41,962 nt of DNA. Origin: Gammaproteobacteria bacterium. GTDB taxonomy: Bacteria; Pseudomonadota; Gammaproteobacteria; JADZEE01. Of the stretch, positions 17,485 through 26,991 are shown piece by piece. The stretch's first letter is position 1; each line of letters opens with the position of its first letter. The notes under the pieces are model-generated. The model had not been told where the DNA came from. It did not search any database and worked only from the letters and a program-made list of their open reading frames with translations. The translations under genes were made by a program, and so were the position numbers. The stretch is from positions 1-41,962 of the forward strand of contig JADZEE010000144.1 in NCBI GenBank assembly GCA_020850735.1. Direction: 5' to 3'.

Positions 17485-19047
17485 TCAGTTGACCGCTCGC
17501 GCCCGGCCTTGCCAGTAGCGTGCCCGCAGCTCGGTTTTCAGCGCTTTACCCGCCGGACTGCGGGGTAGATCGTCGACGAAGTCCACGCTCTTGGGGGCTT
17601 TGACGCCACCGAGCTTCGCTTTGGCCAGCGCGATCAGCTCCGCCGCGTCCGCCTGCGCATCCGGCTTGAGCTGCACGACGGCCTTCACGGCTTCGCCCCA
17701 CTTCTCGTCCGGTACGCCGATCACCAGGCAGTCCTGCACTGCGGGGTGGGCGCTGAGCACCTGCTCGATCTCGTTCGGGAATACGTTGAAGCCGCCGGTG
17801 ATGATCATGTCCTTCTTGCGGTCGACGATGGTGATGTAGCCGTCGTCGGCCATGACGCCGATGTCGCCGGTATGATGCCAGCCGAACGTCCTCACCTTGG
17901 CGGTCTCCTGCTCGTTCCGGTAGTAGCCGGGCGTGACCAGGTCGCCGCGCACGCAGATTTCGCCGGGCTGGCCCCGGGGCACCTCGACTCCGTCGTCGTC
18001 GAGTATGGCGACCTGGTTGTGCACACAGGCTCGACCCACGCTGTGCAGGCGTCGCTCGTCGACCCTCCCGTCCCGGTCGAGGTAGTCCCAGGGCGCCTTG
18101 GCCGCGATGACGGCGGGCGCTTCGGCCTGGCCGAAGGCTTCGGACATGACCGGTCCGAACACGGCGACCGCCTCTTTCAGCTTCTCGAGCGAGGTCGGCG
18201 CGGCGCCGACCAGGAAATGCTGCAGGGAGCTGTAATCGAAATCACGCACCGCGGGGCTCGCCAGCATCATGTACAGCACCGTGGGCGGAAGAAACAGATG
18301 GGTGACCCGATGCGCCGGTATCGCCCGCATGATCGCCAGCGGATCGGCCTTGGCCATGATGGCGTTGGTACCGCCCCTGGCGAAATGCAGGCATCCGAGC
18401 AGCCCGGCGCTGTGGGTCATCGGCGCCACGACCAGATGGCAGGTGTCGTCGTAGTAGCGGAAGTGGGCGTAGAAATTGGCAAACATCGCCTGGATGTTCC
18501 CGTGCGTCATCATCACGCCCTTGGACTGACCCGTGGTGCCACCGGTCGGGAAGATGGTCACCAGATCGTCACGCGCTGCGGCCACGGGCCGATGGCTGCC
18601 CCGGGTGTCCCGGCACCAGTGCGCGAGCGCCGGACCGGCGGCTCCCGCGCGATCGAGACAGACCGCGGCACGGATCCCGGCAACGCTGCTCAGGATCTCG
18701 CCCGCCTCGGCTTCGTAACTGCTGTGATAGAACAGCAGCTCGCCGTCGAAGCGGGTCAGCAGATCCACGTTGACCGCCGTGGAATTACGCGGATTGATCG
18801 GCAGCCACACGCCGCCCGCCCGGAACAGGCCGAGCAGGGCCAGAAAGGCCGGCGTGCCGTTGGGCGCCAGTATGCCGATGTGGCTGCCCTTGCCGTAACC
18901 GTGCCCGTGCAGACCGTCGGCGATGTCCACGGATGCCGCCCAGGCCTGCCGGTAGCGCATGCGCGTGCCGCCCGCATCGATATCGATGAAGGCGACGTGG
19001 TCCGGGTAGCTGGCGACGCCGTTGTCGAAGTAGTCGATGATCCTCAC
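17485..19047 (-). CDS. AMP-dependent acyl-CoA synthetase (FadD-like)
   Basis: This 520-residue ANL-superfamily ligase has the P-loop-like motif TGGTTGQSKGVMMTH, the GWHHTGDIG motif, DRKKDMIITGGFNVFPNEIE and a C-terminal SPAGKALK, whose lysine (about residue 501) is the adenylation lysine. It activates a carboxylic acid to its CoA thioester with ATP. The substrate is not evident. It starts with GTG at 19047, 10 bases after the upstream reductase gene, and probably feeds the dehydrogenase and thiolase of the same operon. Confidence 0.9.
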   Translation of the reverse strand: MRIIDYFDNGVASYPDHVAFIDIDAGGTRMRYRQAWAASVDIADGLHGHGYGKGSHIGILAPNGTPAFLALLGLFRAGGVWLPINPRNSTAVNVDLLTRFDGELLFYHSSYEAEAGEILSSVAGIRAAVCLDRAGAAGPALAHWCRDTRGSHRPVAAARDDLVTIFPTGGTTGQSKGVMMTHGNIQAMFANFYAHFRYYDDTCHLVVAPMTHSAGLLGCLHFARGGTNAIMAKADPLAIMRAIPAHRVTHLFLPPTVLYMMLASPAVRDFDYSSLQHFLVGAAPTSLEKLKEAVAVFGPVMSEAFGQAEAPAVIAAKAPWDYLDRDGRVDERRLHSVGRACVHNQVAILDDDGVEVPRGQPGEICVRGDLVTPGYYRNEQETAKVRTFGWHHTGDIGVMADDGYITIVDRKKDMIITGGFNVFPNEIEQVLSAHPAVQDCLVIGVPDEKWGEAVKAVVQLKPDAQADAAELIALAKAKLGGVKAPKSVDFVDDLPRSPAGKALKTELRARYWQGRARAVN

Positions 19048-19057
19048 GTCCGGGCGC

Positions 19058-20173
19058 TCACGCAGTGGTGATGTCGGCGATGTAGCCGAAGTTCTGCAGC
19101 TGGCCGAGCATCTCGCGATGACCGACCGCCTGACATACGGAGCAGAAGCCCGCGCTGCGCTGCAAGCCGCCGATGAGGAAATTCGCGTAAGCCGCCTGCA
19201 CCGCGCCGGTCACCTGGTAGGGATTGAAGCTGCGGATCGTGCAGCTCGCGGTGCGGTTGCCGCCGCGGCCGGCGACGTGGTCGACGCAGCGATGCACCAG
19301 TGCGTTCTCGCGCGGCGGCATGCCCGGCTGGATCTGCTCGCCGATCGCCTTGAGCTTGAGCTGCTGCTCGCGCTCGGGCAGCGACTTGAGCTCGGTCTCG
19401 TACATGGTCTGCAGCGCCACCACCTGCTCCATGAGCGTGCGGTTGGTGAAGCACGCCAGCTGGCGACAGTTGCGCACCCGCGGATCGTTCTCCAGGAACA
19501 GCGGCAGACTGCCGCCGCCCCAGGGGTGGGCGAGCTCGCACACGGGCATGCCCGGCGCGCAGATCTCGTAGCCCTTGGCGGGCGGCCAGATGACGCGCTG
19601 CCCGCCCGCCAGATAGAACGCCGTATCCGCCGTCTGGAACATGGAGAAAATGCTCTGCGTGGAGCCGTAGGTCGGCGTGCCGGTGGCGACGCAGATGGCG
19701 TCCAGCGTGTCGATCCCGGGCGTTTCGAGCACCGTGTGCGCCGCGATCTCCAACGGCGTGTACATGTAGGCGGCACTGGGGGTGAGCACTTTGCCGGCCG
19801 CGGCGAAAATCTCGCCATACGCCTTGCGCACCTCGTCCATGAACCGGATCTCGCCGGTGGTGTCCGTGTAGTGCACCCGCGCCCGGGCGCAGGCGGCGAC
19901 TACGGTTTCACCGTAATACAGAAACGGTCCGACCGTGTTGCACACGACCTGCGCCCCGCTGAACAGGGCGGCGAGCGCATCGACGTCGTGCGCCACCTCG
20001 ACGACCTCGTAATCGGCGGTTTCGATGCCGGGCACCCCCTGCATGGCTGCGCGCACGCGCGCGGCGTCGCGCCCGGCGGCGATGAACGGCAGCTGATAGT
20101 TGCGCAGCGCCTCGCACACCAGTCTGCCGGTGTAACCGCTGGCGCCATAGACAACGACGGGTTTTTTCGCCAT
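19058..20173 (-). CDS. Saccharopine dehydrogenase-like NAD(P)-binding protein (DUF5938-like)
   Basis: The product is 371 residues and begins with a Rossmann motif, VVVYGASGYTGRLV (GxSGxTG), then NTVGPFLYYGETVV and HYTDTTGEIRFMDEV. These are shared with saccharopine-dehydrogenase-like and trans-acting enoyl reductase proteins. The C-terminal half contains clustered cysteines (GFCSVCQAVGHREM) and a conserved-looking ALVHRCVDHV segment. It is probably an NAD(P)-dependent oxidoreductase acting on a CoA-bound or free acid intermediate of the operon. I believe it falls in the family named DUF5938, but that is from memory. The ATG at 20173 was chosen behind a ribosome binding site (GGGAGACGC); the frame is open upstream only as a shadow. 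Confidence 0.78.
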   Translation of the reverse strand: MAKKPVVVYGASGYTGRLVCEALRNYQLPFIAAGRDAARVRAAMQGVPGIETADYEVVEVAHDVDALAALFSGAQVVCNTVGPFLYYGETVVAACARARVHYTDTTGEIRFMDEVRKAYGEIFAAAGKVLTPSAAYMYTPLEIAAHTVLETPGIDTLDAICVATGTPTYGSTQSIFSMFQTADTAFYLAGGQRVIWPPAKGYEICAPGMPVCELAHPWGGGSLPLFLENDPRVRNCRQLACFTNRTLMEQVVALQTMYETELKSLPEREQQLKLKAIGEQIQPGMPPRENALVHRCVDHVAGRGGNRTASCTIRSFNPYQVTGAVQAAYANFLIGGLQRSAGFCSVCQAVGHREMLGQLQNFGYIADITTA

Positions 20174-20184
20174 GGAGCGTCTCC

Positions 20185-21465
20185 CTAGACGGTGATGTGA
20201 TTCTGTTCGCAGTAATGCCTGGAAAGCCAGCTCGCACCGATGAGATCCAGCACGTTGTTCTCGCCGTCCTCGATGAGCGACGCACGCGCATCCCGGAACA
20301 GCTTTTCCACCGGGTATTCGCGCGTCAGACCGTTGCCGCCGAACAGCTGCAGCGCTTCGCTGGCGACTTCGAAAGCCATCCGCGTTCCCGCGGTTTTCGA
20401 GGTGATGGAAGCCAGCAGGTGGGGATGACCGGAGTTGAAGTTGAAGTGCGACACGCGCCGGCTCATCGCGCGGCACAACTCCACTTTCTGCCACATCCCG
20501 AACAGCCGCTGCCTGACCGACTGGTGATGGACGATGGCGGTGCCGCCCTGGCGGCGCTCGTGCACGTACGCCAGCGCATGTTCGTAGGCCGCCCGCGCCA
20601 GGCCGGTGAACGCAATGCCCATCTCCATGTTCGCGAACGTGAGCGCGCTGAAAAAACTGGTCGCATACCGATCCTTGCCGGCGACGATGTAACTGCCCGG
20701 AACGCGGACGTCGTCGAAGAAAATCTCGCCCTGGCACAACGGCCGCTGGCCCAGCTTCTCGAGCGGTTTGCCTTTCGACACGCCGGGCAGATCGAAGGGG
20801 ATCAGTACGCCCACGCCGTTGGCGACGCCGTTGCCCGCGACGAGACCGTCGCCGTGATCGCAGGGGATGTAGGCCAGCGCGCACTCGGCAATCGGTGCCG
20901 TCGATACCCAGGCCGAGCTCTGGCCGCGGATGACGACTTCGTCGCCGGCGATGGCCGCGGTCAGGTTGCCCGTCGCCTGCCGGGTTCCCGGGTGCAGATT
21001 CCAGCCGTGGAAATCGAGCACGTCGCTGCCGCGATCGGGCTGCGTGCCCAGCCAGCAGCCCCGCAGCGTGGCAAAGCGCTCGGCGACTTCGGCATCGCCG
21101 GTCAGCTGCGCGGCGATCGCGGGGAACTTCATGACCATGCTCGACAGACCCAGGCCGACGTCGCCCCAGCACAATTCCTCCATGATGATGGGGAACAGGC
21201 GCGCTGCCTGTTGCGGTTCGAGCGTCACCAGCAGCTCGGGCCCGAAACCGAGCTCGTCGACGCCGGCGATGAAACGCCACAGCGGCGAGTCGGCTGCGAT
21301 GGCCTGCGCGGCGCTGAGCTTGTCGAGCGCGATGCCGGCCGGGCGAACGACCTCGGCGGCGAAACGGTGCACGCTGTCCTGGATCGCGCTTTCCTCGTCG
21401 GTCAGCGGGCAGTCCAGGCCGGTTCGTGCGAGGCGGGGTGCGGCGATCTCGAGGATGTCGAACAT
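20185..21465 (-). CDS. Acyl-CoA dehydrogenase family protein with Asp at the usual catalytic position
   Basis: The 426-residue flavoprotein has the acyl-CoA dehydrogenase layout: an N-terminal helical domain (FGPELLVTLEPQQAARLFPI), a middle beta domain (GNLTAAIAGDEVVIRGQSSA), and a C-terminal domain (HHQSVRQRLFGMWQKVELCR, ALQLFGGNGLTREYPVEKLF). Where most members have YEGT with the catalytic glutamate, this one reads RDARASLIEDGENNVL, placing Asp400 there. It may use another base or accept an unusual substrate. The ATG at 21465 follows a CCGGAGGATC ribosome binding site. It is the first structural gene after the AraC regulator and a perfect palindrome. Confidence 0.87.
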   Translation of the reverse strand: MFDILEIAAPRLARTGLDCPLTDEESAIQDSVHRFAAEVVRPAGIALDKLSAAQAIAADSPLWRFIAGVDELGFGPELLVTLEPQQAARLFPIIMEELCWGDVGLGLSSMVMKFPAIAAQLTGDAEVAERFATLRGCWLGTQPDRGSDVLDFHGWNLHPGTRQATGNLTAAIAGDEVVIRGQSSAWVSTAPIAECALAYIPCDHGDGLVAGNGVANGVGVLIPFDLPGVSKGKPLEKLGQRPLCQGEIFFDDVRVPGSYIVAGKDRYATSFFSALTFANMEMGIAFTGLARAAYEHALAYVHERRQGGTAIVHHQSVRQRLFGMWQKVELCRAMSRRVSHFNFNSGHPHLLASITSKTAGTRMAFEVASEALQLFGGNGLTREYPVEKLFRDARASLIEDGENNVLDLIGASWLSRHYCEQNHITV

Positions 21466-21531
21466 AGGTGATCCTCCGGACGGGAGATCCCCAACGTTAC
21501 CGGGTCCGCCCGGCACGGGCTTGTTATTTTG

Positions 21532-21547
21532 TGACAATAAATTGTCA
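21532..21547. promoter_or_regulatory. Palindromic candidate operator of the acyl-CoA operon
   Basis: TGACAATAAATTGTCA is a perfect inverted repeat with 7-base arms and 2 central bases. It overlaps the stop codon of the AraC-type gene and lies 67 bases ahead of the dehydrogenase start. The surroundings are AT-rich (TTGTTATTTTG), unlike the flanks. Its position suits an activator or repressor site controlling the four-gene operon. Confidence 0.55.
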
Positions 21548-22567
21548 TTCCGAGACAGATCCGCCCTGCCGGCGCCAGCTGCCGGGCGTCACCCCGTACC
21601 AGCGCCGGAACGCGTGATTGAACGCGCTCACATCGGCATAGCCGAGTGCGTTCGCGATCCGCGTGATGGGCAGCGCGCTGTGCTGCAACAGTTGCCGCGC
21701 GCGAGCGCGCCGGCAGCTCTGGACGATCCCGCGAAAGCTGCGCCCCTGCGCCCGGAGGATCCGGTGCAGCGTACGCCGGTGCACGTTCAGCATGCGGGCG
21801 ACCGCATCCGCCGAGCAGTGACCGGTATCCAGGGTGCTGCGCACCAGATGCTCGATCTGGGCCAGCCGGTCGCGCGGGTAACGTTCCTGTAGGACTGTGA
21901 GGAAGGCCTGCAGCATGGCGCTGAGCTCGGGGTTCGAACCCGGGACGGGATGGCGCAGATCCGCGGCCGGGAAGACGATGGCGTAACGCTCCTGATCGAA
22001 TCGCACCGGGGCCTTGAACAGCTTCGGATACGGGGTGGTGTCACCCAGCGGCGCGTGCGCGATCTGGACCTCCAGCACCGTCAGCCCGGGGCCGTGCACG
22101 ATCTGGAGCAGACGGCGCGCCGCCGACAGGGTGTCCTCCATGACCAGCAGCAGCCCGCGGCGGCCGGCGCCGGTCGCCGACGGCGTAAACACCAGCGACG
22201 CCACGGCACCGGCGGTTTCGAGCGTGACGGTCTCCGCATCCTGCCAGTGCAGGTGCACGTTGCGGATCAGCTCGTTCAGGGCTTCGAGAACCGTCGCTGC
22301 CTGCGTCATGGCAAAACCGATCACCCCCAGAATCGAAGCGTCCTGGCGGCTGCCGAGCAAGGCGCCGAGGTAGTGACAGCCGGTGGCGAGCTCGGCCCGT
22401 TCCAGCAGCGTGACGATGTCGCTCAGTGCGATCGTGTCGTCGTGGCCCGGGTTCGCCAGGCGCGCGGGATCGAGCCCCACGGCGCGGATGACGGGCTCGG
22501 GATCCACACCGAGCTCGCGCAGCAACGCCGGAAACCCCATCAATCCCGCAATCCGCACCTGCGCCAT
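21545..22567 (-). CDS. AraC-family transcriptional regulator (OruR/ArgR-like N-domain)
   Basis: From ATG 22567 the protein has 340 residues. The first about 200 resemble the arabinose-binding-like domain PF12625 of hydrocarbon/ornithine-type AraC regulators (GFPALLRELGVDPEPVIRAV, IGFAMTQAATVLEALNELI). The C-terminus carries the two helix-turn-helix units (VARMLNVHRRTLHRILRAQG, ITRIANALGYADVSAFNHAF, then RRWYGVTPGSWRRQ). It probably senses the acid degraded by the downstream operon on the same strand. A second in-frame ATG at 22594 is less likely, since MAQVRI is the usual family opening. Confidence 0.88.
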   Translation of the reverse strand: MAQVRIAGLMGFPALLRELGVDPEPVIRAVGLDPARLANPGHDDTIALSDIVTLLERAELATGCHYLGALLGSRQDASILGVIGFAMTQAATVLEALNELIRNVHLHWQDAETVTLETAGAVASLVFTPSATGAGRRGLLLVMEDTLSAARRLLQIVHGPGLTVLEVQIAHAPLGDTTPYPKLFKAPVRFDQERYAIVFPAADLRHPVPGSNPELSAMLQAFLTVLQERYPRDRLAQIEHLVRSTLDTGHCSADAVARMLNVHRRTLHRILRAQGRSFRGIVQSCRRARARQLLQHSALPITRIANALGYADVSAFNHAFRRWYGVTPGSWRRQGGSVSE

Positions 22568-22686
22568 CAGGGGTGCCTCCTCGAGCCATCGCAAGCGGTT
22601 CGTGGACCCCGCCGGTGCCGCGCTGCCGACGGATCGGCCGGGCTGGACCGTGCGCCGGCCGGCGCGGCCCGAACGTACATCAGCCC

Positions 22687-23157
22687 TCAGCGCGCCGGCA
22701 ACGGCAGCGCGGTCTGGTATTTCACCTGCTTGAGCGCGAAGGACGAACGGATGTTGGCAATGCCCGGGATCGGCGTCAGCTCGTCAATGATGAAGCGTTC
22801 GAGCGCGCGCACGTCCGCCACGACGACCCGCAGCAGGTAATCCGCGTCGCCGCTCATGAGATAACACTCCATGACTTCCGGCCGCCGGCTGATCGCCGCT
22901 TCGAAGGTTTCCAGCGCCGATCGGGACTGCTTCTCCAGGCTGATCTGGATGAACACACTGACGTTGAGACCGAGCGCCGCCGGGTTGACGAGGGTGACGT
23001 AGCGACTGATCACGGCCTCGCGCTCGAGCGCCCGCACCCGCACCAGGCACGGTGAGGGTGACAGGTGCACACGCGCCGCCAACTCCACGTTGCTGAGCTT
23101 GGCGTTCTCCTGGAGCTGATCGAGTATATTCATATCTATCGCATCAAGTGCATACAT
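22687..23157 (-). CDS. Lrp/AsnC-family transcriptional regulator
   Basis: The 156-residue protein has the Lrp layout: N-terminal helix-turn-helix ([34 protein letters not shown]) and a C-terminal RAM ligand domain ([40 protein letters not shown]). It responds to a small ligand, probably an amino or keto acid. It is divergent from the AceE-type gene with a 135-base AT-rich gap between them. The same pairing occurs in the mdeR-mdeAB methionine catabolism locus of Pseudomonas putida, so it may control the E1 gene. Confidence 0.92.
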   Translation of the reverse strand: MYALDAIDMNILDQLQENAKLSNVELAARVHLSPSPCLVRVRALEREAVISRYVTLVNPAALGLNVSVFIQISLEKQSRSALETFEAAISRRPEVMECYLMSGDADYLLRVVVADVRALERFIIDELTPIPGIANIRSSFALKQVKYQTALPLPAR

Positions 23158-23159
23158 CG

Positions 23160-23225
23160 ATATTTCCTGCTCATAAATCTGAATATTTCAGCATGATATC
23201 CTGATTATTACGCCCAATCACGGCG
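23160..23225. promoter_or_regulatory. Candidate Lrp-type binding region between regulator and E1 gene
   Basis: This part of the divergent spacer is AT-rich. It contains the imperfect palindrome CTGAATATTTCAG (23179-23191) and flanking partial repeats CCTGCTCATAAAT and ATGATATCCTGATTATTA, spaced roughly as on one helix face. This suits an Lrp-family octamer. Confidence 0.45.
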
Positions 23226-23292
23226 ATTACGACAGCCTCTGCGGTCGTGCCGGCGCGATAATGACGGGGTTCACATCACCCGGACGGCCCGC

Positions 23293-25983
23293 ATGTCGAA
23301 CCCTGCCAGCATCACCGCGCCCGGCACTCGTGTCGATGACGACCACGATCCGCGGGAAACGCAGGAGTGGCTCGATGCGCTGGCTGCGGTCGTCCAGGAA
23401 TGCGGCCGCGAGCGTGGCCTGTATCTGCTCAAACAGCTCGAGCAGCAGGCTCAGCAGCTCGGGGTGCTCGCGCACGTGCCGCCCTACTCCGCGTACCAGA
23501 ACACCATCGCGCTCGAACAGCAGGGCGCCTACCCCGGCGACCTCGCGCTCGAGGAACGCATCACCGCAATCGTGCGCTGGAACGCCCTGGCCATGGTCGT
23601 GCGCGCCAACCGGGTCTCCGATGAACTCGGCGGACACATCGCCAGCTACGCCTCGGCGGCGGAGATCTTCGAAGTGGGTTTCAACCACTTCTTCCATGCG
23701 GCGGATGCCGGCCACGGGGGCGATCTCGTGTTCTTCCAGCCGCATTCCGCGCCCGGGGTATACGCCCGGGCCTTTCTCGAAGGTCGCCTCGACGAGACGC
23801 GTCTCGCTCATTACCGCCAGGAAGTCGCCGGCGACGGGCTGTGCTCGTATCCGCACCCGTGGCTGATGCCCGGGTTCTGGCAGCTGCCGACCGGGTCGAT
23901 GGGCCTCGGCCCCTTGAGCGCGATCTACCATGCGCGCTTCATGAGATATCTCGAGCACCGCGGCATCGCCGCGACCGCCGGCCGGCGCGTGTGGGGCGTG
24001 TTCGGCGACGGCGAGATGGACGAACCGGAAGCGGTCGGCGCCCTCACCCTGGCGGCCCGCGAACAGCTCGACAACCTGACGTTCATCATCAACTGCAACC
24101 TGCAGCGGCTCGATGGTCCGGTGCGCGGCAACGGCCAGATCATCCAGGAGCTGGAGTCGCTGTTCACCGGTGCGGGCTGGAACGTCATCAAGGTACTGTG
24201 GGGCTCGGACTGGGACGCGCTGTTCGCGCGCGACACCCACCGTTCGCTGCTGCGCCGCTTCGCGTCCACGGTCGACGGCCAGTACCAGACGCTCGGCGCC
24301 AACGACGGCCGCTACAACCGGGAACATTTTTTCGACCTCGATCCGGAGCTGCACGCCCTGGTTGCGCACATGACCGCGGGCGAGATCGACGCGCTCAAGC
24401 GCGGCGGTCACGATTTTCGCAAGCTCTATGCCGCGTTGAACGTCGCCCGCGGGCATGCCGGCCAGCCCACGGTAGTCCTCGCCAAGACCAAGAAAGGCTA
24501 CGGCATGGGCGGTGCCGGCGAGTCACGCATGACATCGCACCAGCTGAAAAAGGTCGATGTCGGCGTTCTGCGCGAGTTCCGCGATCGTTTCCACCTGCCG
24601 CTCAGCGACGAGGACGTCGCCGAGATGCGCTTCTACCGCCCGCCCGACGACAGCCGCGAGCTCACCTATCTGCGCGAACGCCGTGCGGCGCTCGGCGGAT
24701 ATCTGCCGGCGCGCCGATCGCAGGCGGCGGTGATCCCGATCCCGGCGCTCGGCGACTACGGCCGCTTTGCACTGGCGGCGGACGGCAAGGCGATGTCCAC
24801 CACCATGGCCGCCGTGCGGCTGTTCGGCAATCTGCTCAAGGACCCGCGGCTCGGCCCGCACATCGTGCCCATCGTCGCCGACGAGGCGCGTACGTTCGGC
24901 ATGACCAACCTGTTCCGCCAGGTCGGGATCTACGCGCCGCTCGGACAGCTCTACGAACCCGAGGACGCCGGTTCGGTGCTCAGCTACCGCGAGGCCCGCG
25001 ACGGCCAGTTGCTCGAGGAAGGCATCACCGAGGCCGGTGCGCTGTCGTCGTGGGTCGCCGCCGCGACCTCCTACAGCGTCCACGGCGTGCCGATGCTGCC
25101 GTTTTTCATCTTTTATTCCATGTTCGGTTTCCAGCGCGTGGGCGATCTCATCTGGGCGGCCGCCGATCAACGCGCGCGCGGTTTTCTGCTCGGCGCGACC
25201 GCGGGCCGCACGACCCTGAGCGGCGAAGGCCTGCAACACCAGGACGGCAGCAGCCACGTCGCCGCCGCCACCGTGCCCAACTGCCGCGCCTACGATCCGG
25301 CCTTCGCCTGCGAGCTGGCGGTGATCCTCGATCACGGCGCGCGCGCGCTGCTGGAACGCCAGGAGGACGTGTTCTATTACCTGACCGTCATGAACGAGAG
25401 TTACGCCCAGCCGTCGTTGCCGCCGGGCGCGGAGCTGGACATCATCCGCGGCATGTACCGCTACGGCGTCCACGCACCCGAGGACGCCGCCGGGCGCGTG
25501 CGCCTGCTCGGCTCGGGCACGATCCTGCGCGAGGTCATCGCCGCCGGGGAAATGCTCGCCGGCGACTGGGACGTCGCGAGCGAGGTGTTCAGCGTGACCA
25601 GCTTCAGCGAACTGGGCCGTGAGGCGCGCGATACCGAGCGCTGGAATCGCCTGCACCCCGGGGACGGACCGCGGCGCAGCCACGTCGAGGCGTTGCTGCC
25701 CGGTACGGCACCGGTCATCGCCGCGAGCGACTACGTGCGTGCGTATCCCCAGCTCATCGCCGGCTACCTGCAAGCTCCGTTCGTGGTGCTCGGAACCGAC
25801 GGCTTCGGCCGCAGCGACACGCGCGCACAGCTACGCCGGTTCTTCGAAGTCGACCGCCGCCAGATCGTCGTCGCGGCCCTGCACGCGCTGCAGCTCCAGG
25901 GCGCCGTGCCCGCAAAACGTGTTCGCCAGGCGATCGAGCGCTACGCGATCGACCCGGAGGCGATCCCGCCCTGGACCTGCTGA
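23293..25983 (+). CDS. 2-oxo acid dehydrogenase E1, homodimeric AceE/MdeB type
   Basis: The 896-residue protein is colinear with homodimeric E1 of the pyruvate dehydrogenase complex, with [20 protein letters not shown] near the start, [20 protein letters not shown], the thiamine-diphosphate motif [14 protein letters not shown] near residue 237, and C-terminal [20 protein letters not shown]. It decarboxylates a 2-oxo acid and acetylates the lipoyl group of an E2. No E2 or E3 gene is near, unlike a normal aceEF-lpd operon. With a divergent Lrp-type regulator it resembles MdeB, the 2-oxobutyrate E1 of methionine catabolism. The true 2-oxo acid is uncertain. Confidence 0.9.
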   Translation: MSNPASITAPGTRVDDDHDPRETQEWLDALAAVVQECGRERGLYLLKQLEQQAQQLGVLAHVPPYSAYQNTIALEQQGAYPGDLALEERITAIVRWNALAMVVRANRVSDELGGHIASYASAAEIFEVGFNHFFHAADAGHGGDLVFFQPHSAPGVYARAFLEGRLDETRLAHYRQEVAGDGLCSYPHPWLMPGFWQLPTGSMGLGPLSAIYHARFMRYLEHRGIAATAGRRVWGVFGDGEMDEPEAVGALTLAAREQLDNLTFIINCNLQRLDGPVRGNGQIIQELESLFTGAGWNVIKVLWGSDWDALFARDTHRSLLRRFASTVDGQYQTLGANDGRYNREHFFDLDPELHALVAHMTAGEIDALKRGGHDFRKLYAALNVARGHAGQPTVVLAKTKKGYGMGGAGESRMTSHQLKKVDVGVLREFRDRFHLPLSDEDVAEMRFYRPPDDSRELTYLRERRAALGGYLPARRSQAAVIPIPALGDYGRFALAADGKAMSTTMAAVRLFGNLLKDPRLGPHIVPIVADEARTFGMTNLFRQVGIYAPLGQLYEPEDAGSVLSYREARDGQLLEEGITEAGALSSWVAAATSYSVHGVPMLPFFIFYSMFGFQRVGDLIWAAADQRARGFLLGATAGRTTLSGEGLQHQDGSSHVAAATVPNCRAYDPAFACELAVILDHGARALLERQEDVFYYLTVMNESYAQPSLPPGAELDIIRGMYRYGVHAPEDAAGRVRLLGSGTILREVIAAGEMLAGDWDVASEVFSVTSFSELGREARDTERWNRLHPGDGPRRSHVEALLPGTAPVIAASDYVRAYPQLIAGYLQAPFVVLGTDGFGRSDTRAQLRRFFEVDRRQIVVAALHALQLQGAVPAKRVRQAIERYAIDPEAIPPWTC

Positions 25984-26001
25984 CACACCGCCGCACAACC
26001 C

Positions 26002-26024
26002 GAGCGCCGGCCACGCCGGCGCTC
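26002..26024 (+). terminator. Hairpin between aceE-type gene and HMG-CoA lyase gene
   Basis: GAGCGCCGGC and GCCGGCGCTC form a perfect 10-bp stem with a 3-base loop, 18 bases after the E1 stop. There is no clean T-run, only CCCCCCTTT a few bases on. It is probably a terminator for the E1 message. Confidence 0.5.
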
Positions 26025-26071
26025 ATCGCGCCCCCCTTTGCCTGCGCGCGCCGGCGTGCTTTGATCCGGTC

Positions 26072-26974
26072 ATGCGCCAACAGATCAAGATCGTCGAGGT
26101 CGGGCCGCGTGACGGCCTGCAGAACGAGTCCGCTGCGGTCGCCGTCGCGACCCGGATTGCGCTCATCGACCGGCTGAGCGACGCCGGCCTGCCGGTCATC
26201 GAGGCCGGCAGCTTCGTCTCCCCGAAGTGGGTGCCGCAGATGGCGTCCACCGACGCGGTCCTCGCCGGGATCCGGCGCCGGCCCGGGACCCGCTATCCGG
26301 TTCTGGTACCGAACCTGAAGGGCTTCGAGGCGGCGCTCGCCTCCGGCGTCGAGGAAATCGCCATCTTCGGCGCCGCCTCCGAGACCTTCTCGCGCAAGAA
26401 CATCAACTGCTCCATCACCGAGAGCTTCGAGCGCTTCGAGCCGGTATGTACCGCCGCCCGGCGCGAGCGCATCCGCGTGCGCGGCTACATTTCCTGCGCG
26501 CTCGGCTGCCCCTACGAGGGCGAGATCCCGGCCGGCACGGTGGCCGACGTCGCGGCGCGCCTCGACACGCTCGGCTGCTACGAGATCTCCCTCGGCGACA
26601 CCATCGGTACGGGCACCCCGCGCGCCGCGCGCCGGCTGGTGGACGCGGTCGCGGAGGTGATCCCGGTCGAGCGCCTGGCGGTGCATTTCCACGACACCTA
26701 CGGCCAAGCGCTCGCCAACATCCTCGCCGCCCTGGAGGCGGGGATCCGTACGGTGGACAGTGCCGTCGCGGGTCTGGGCGGTTGTCCCTACGCCCGCGGT
26801 GCTTCCGGCAACGTCGCCACCGAGGACGTCCTGTACATGCTCGACGGCATGGGCCTCGACACCGGGGTCGAAGCCGGTGCCGTCCTGGAAGCCGGCTGGT
26901 TCATCTGCGACGCCCTCGGCCGGCAGCCGGGTTCGAAGGTCTCGCTCGCCCGCCGCGCGCACTGCGCCGGCTGA
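26072..26974 (+). CDS. liuE: Hydroxymethylglutaryl-CoA lyase
   Basis: This 300-residue TIM-barrel lyase has the family motifs [12 protein letters not shown] (residues 8-19), [37 protein letters not shown] and the catalytic cysteine loop [19 protein letters not shown]. It cleaves HMG-CoA to acetoacetate and acetyl-CoA, the last step of leucine breakdown. In many bacteria it is the fifth gene of the liu operon. Here it lies about 16 kb from liuD, and no LiuR-like palindrome is seen in front. The ATG at 26072 is the only start compatible with the family N-terminus. Confidence 0.95.
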   Translation: MRQQIKIVEVGPRDGLQNESAAVAVATRIALIDRLSDAGLPVIEAGSFVSPKWVPQMASTDAVLAGIRRRPGTRYPVLVPNLKGFEAALASGVEEIAIFGAASETFSRKNINCSITESFERFEPVCTAARRERIRVRGYISCALGCPYEGEIPAGTVADVAARLDTLGCYEISLGDTIGTGTPRAARRLVDAVAEVIPVERLAVHFHDTYGQALANILAALEAGIRTVDSAVAGLGGCPYARGASGNVATEDVLYMLDGMGLDTGVEAGAVLEAGWFICDALGRQPGSKVSLARRAHCAG

Positions 26975-26991
26975 TCCGCGACCGGGGGGTC

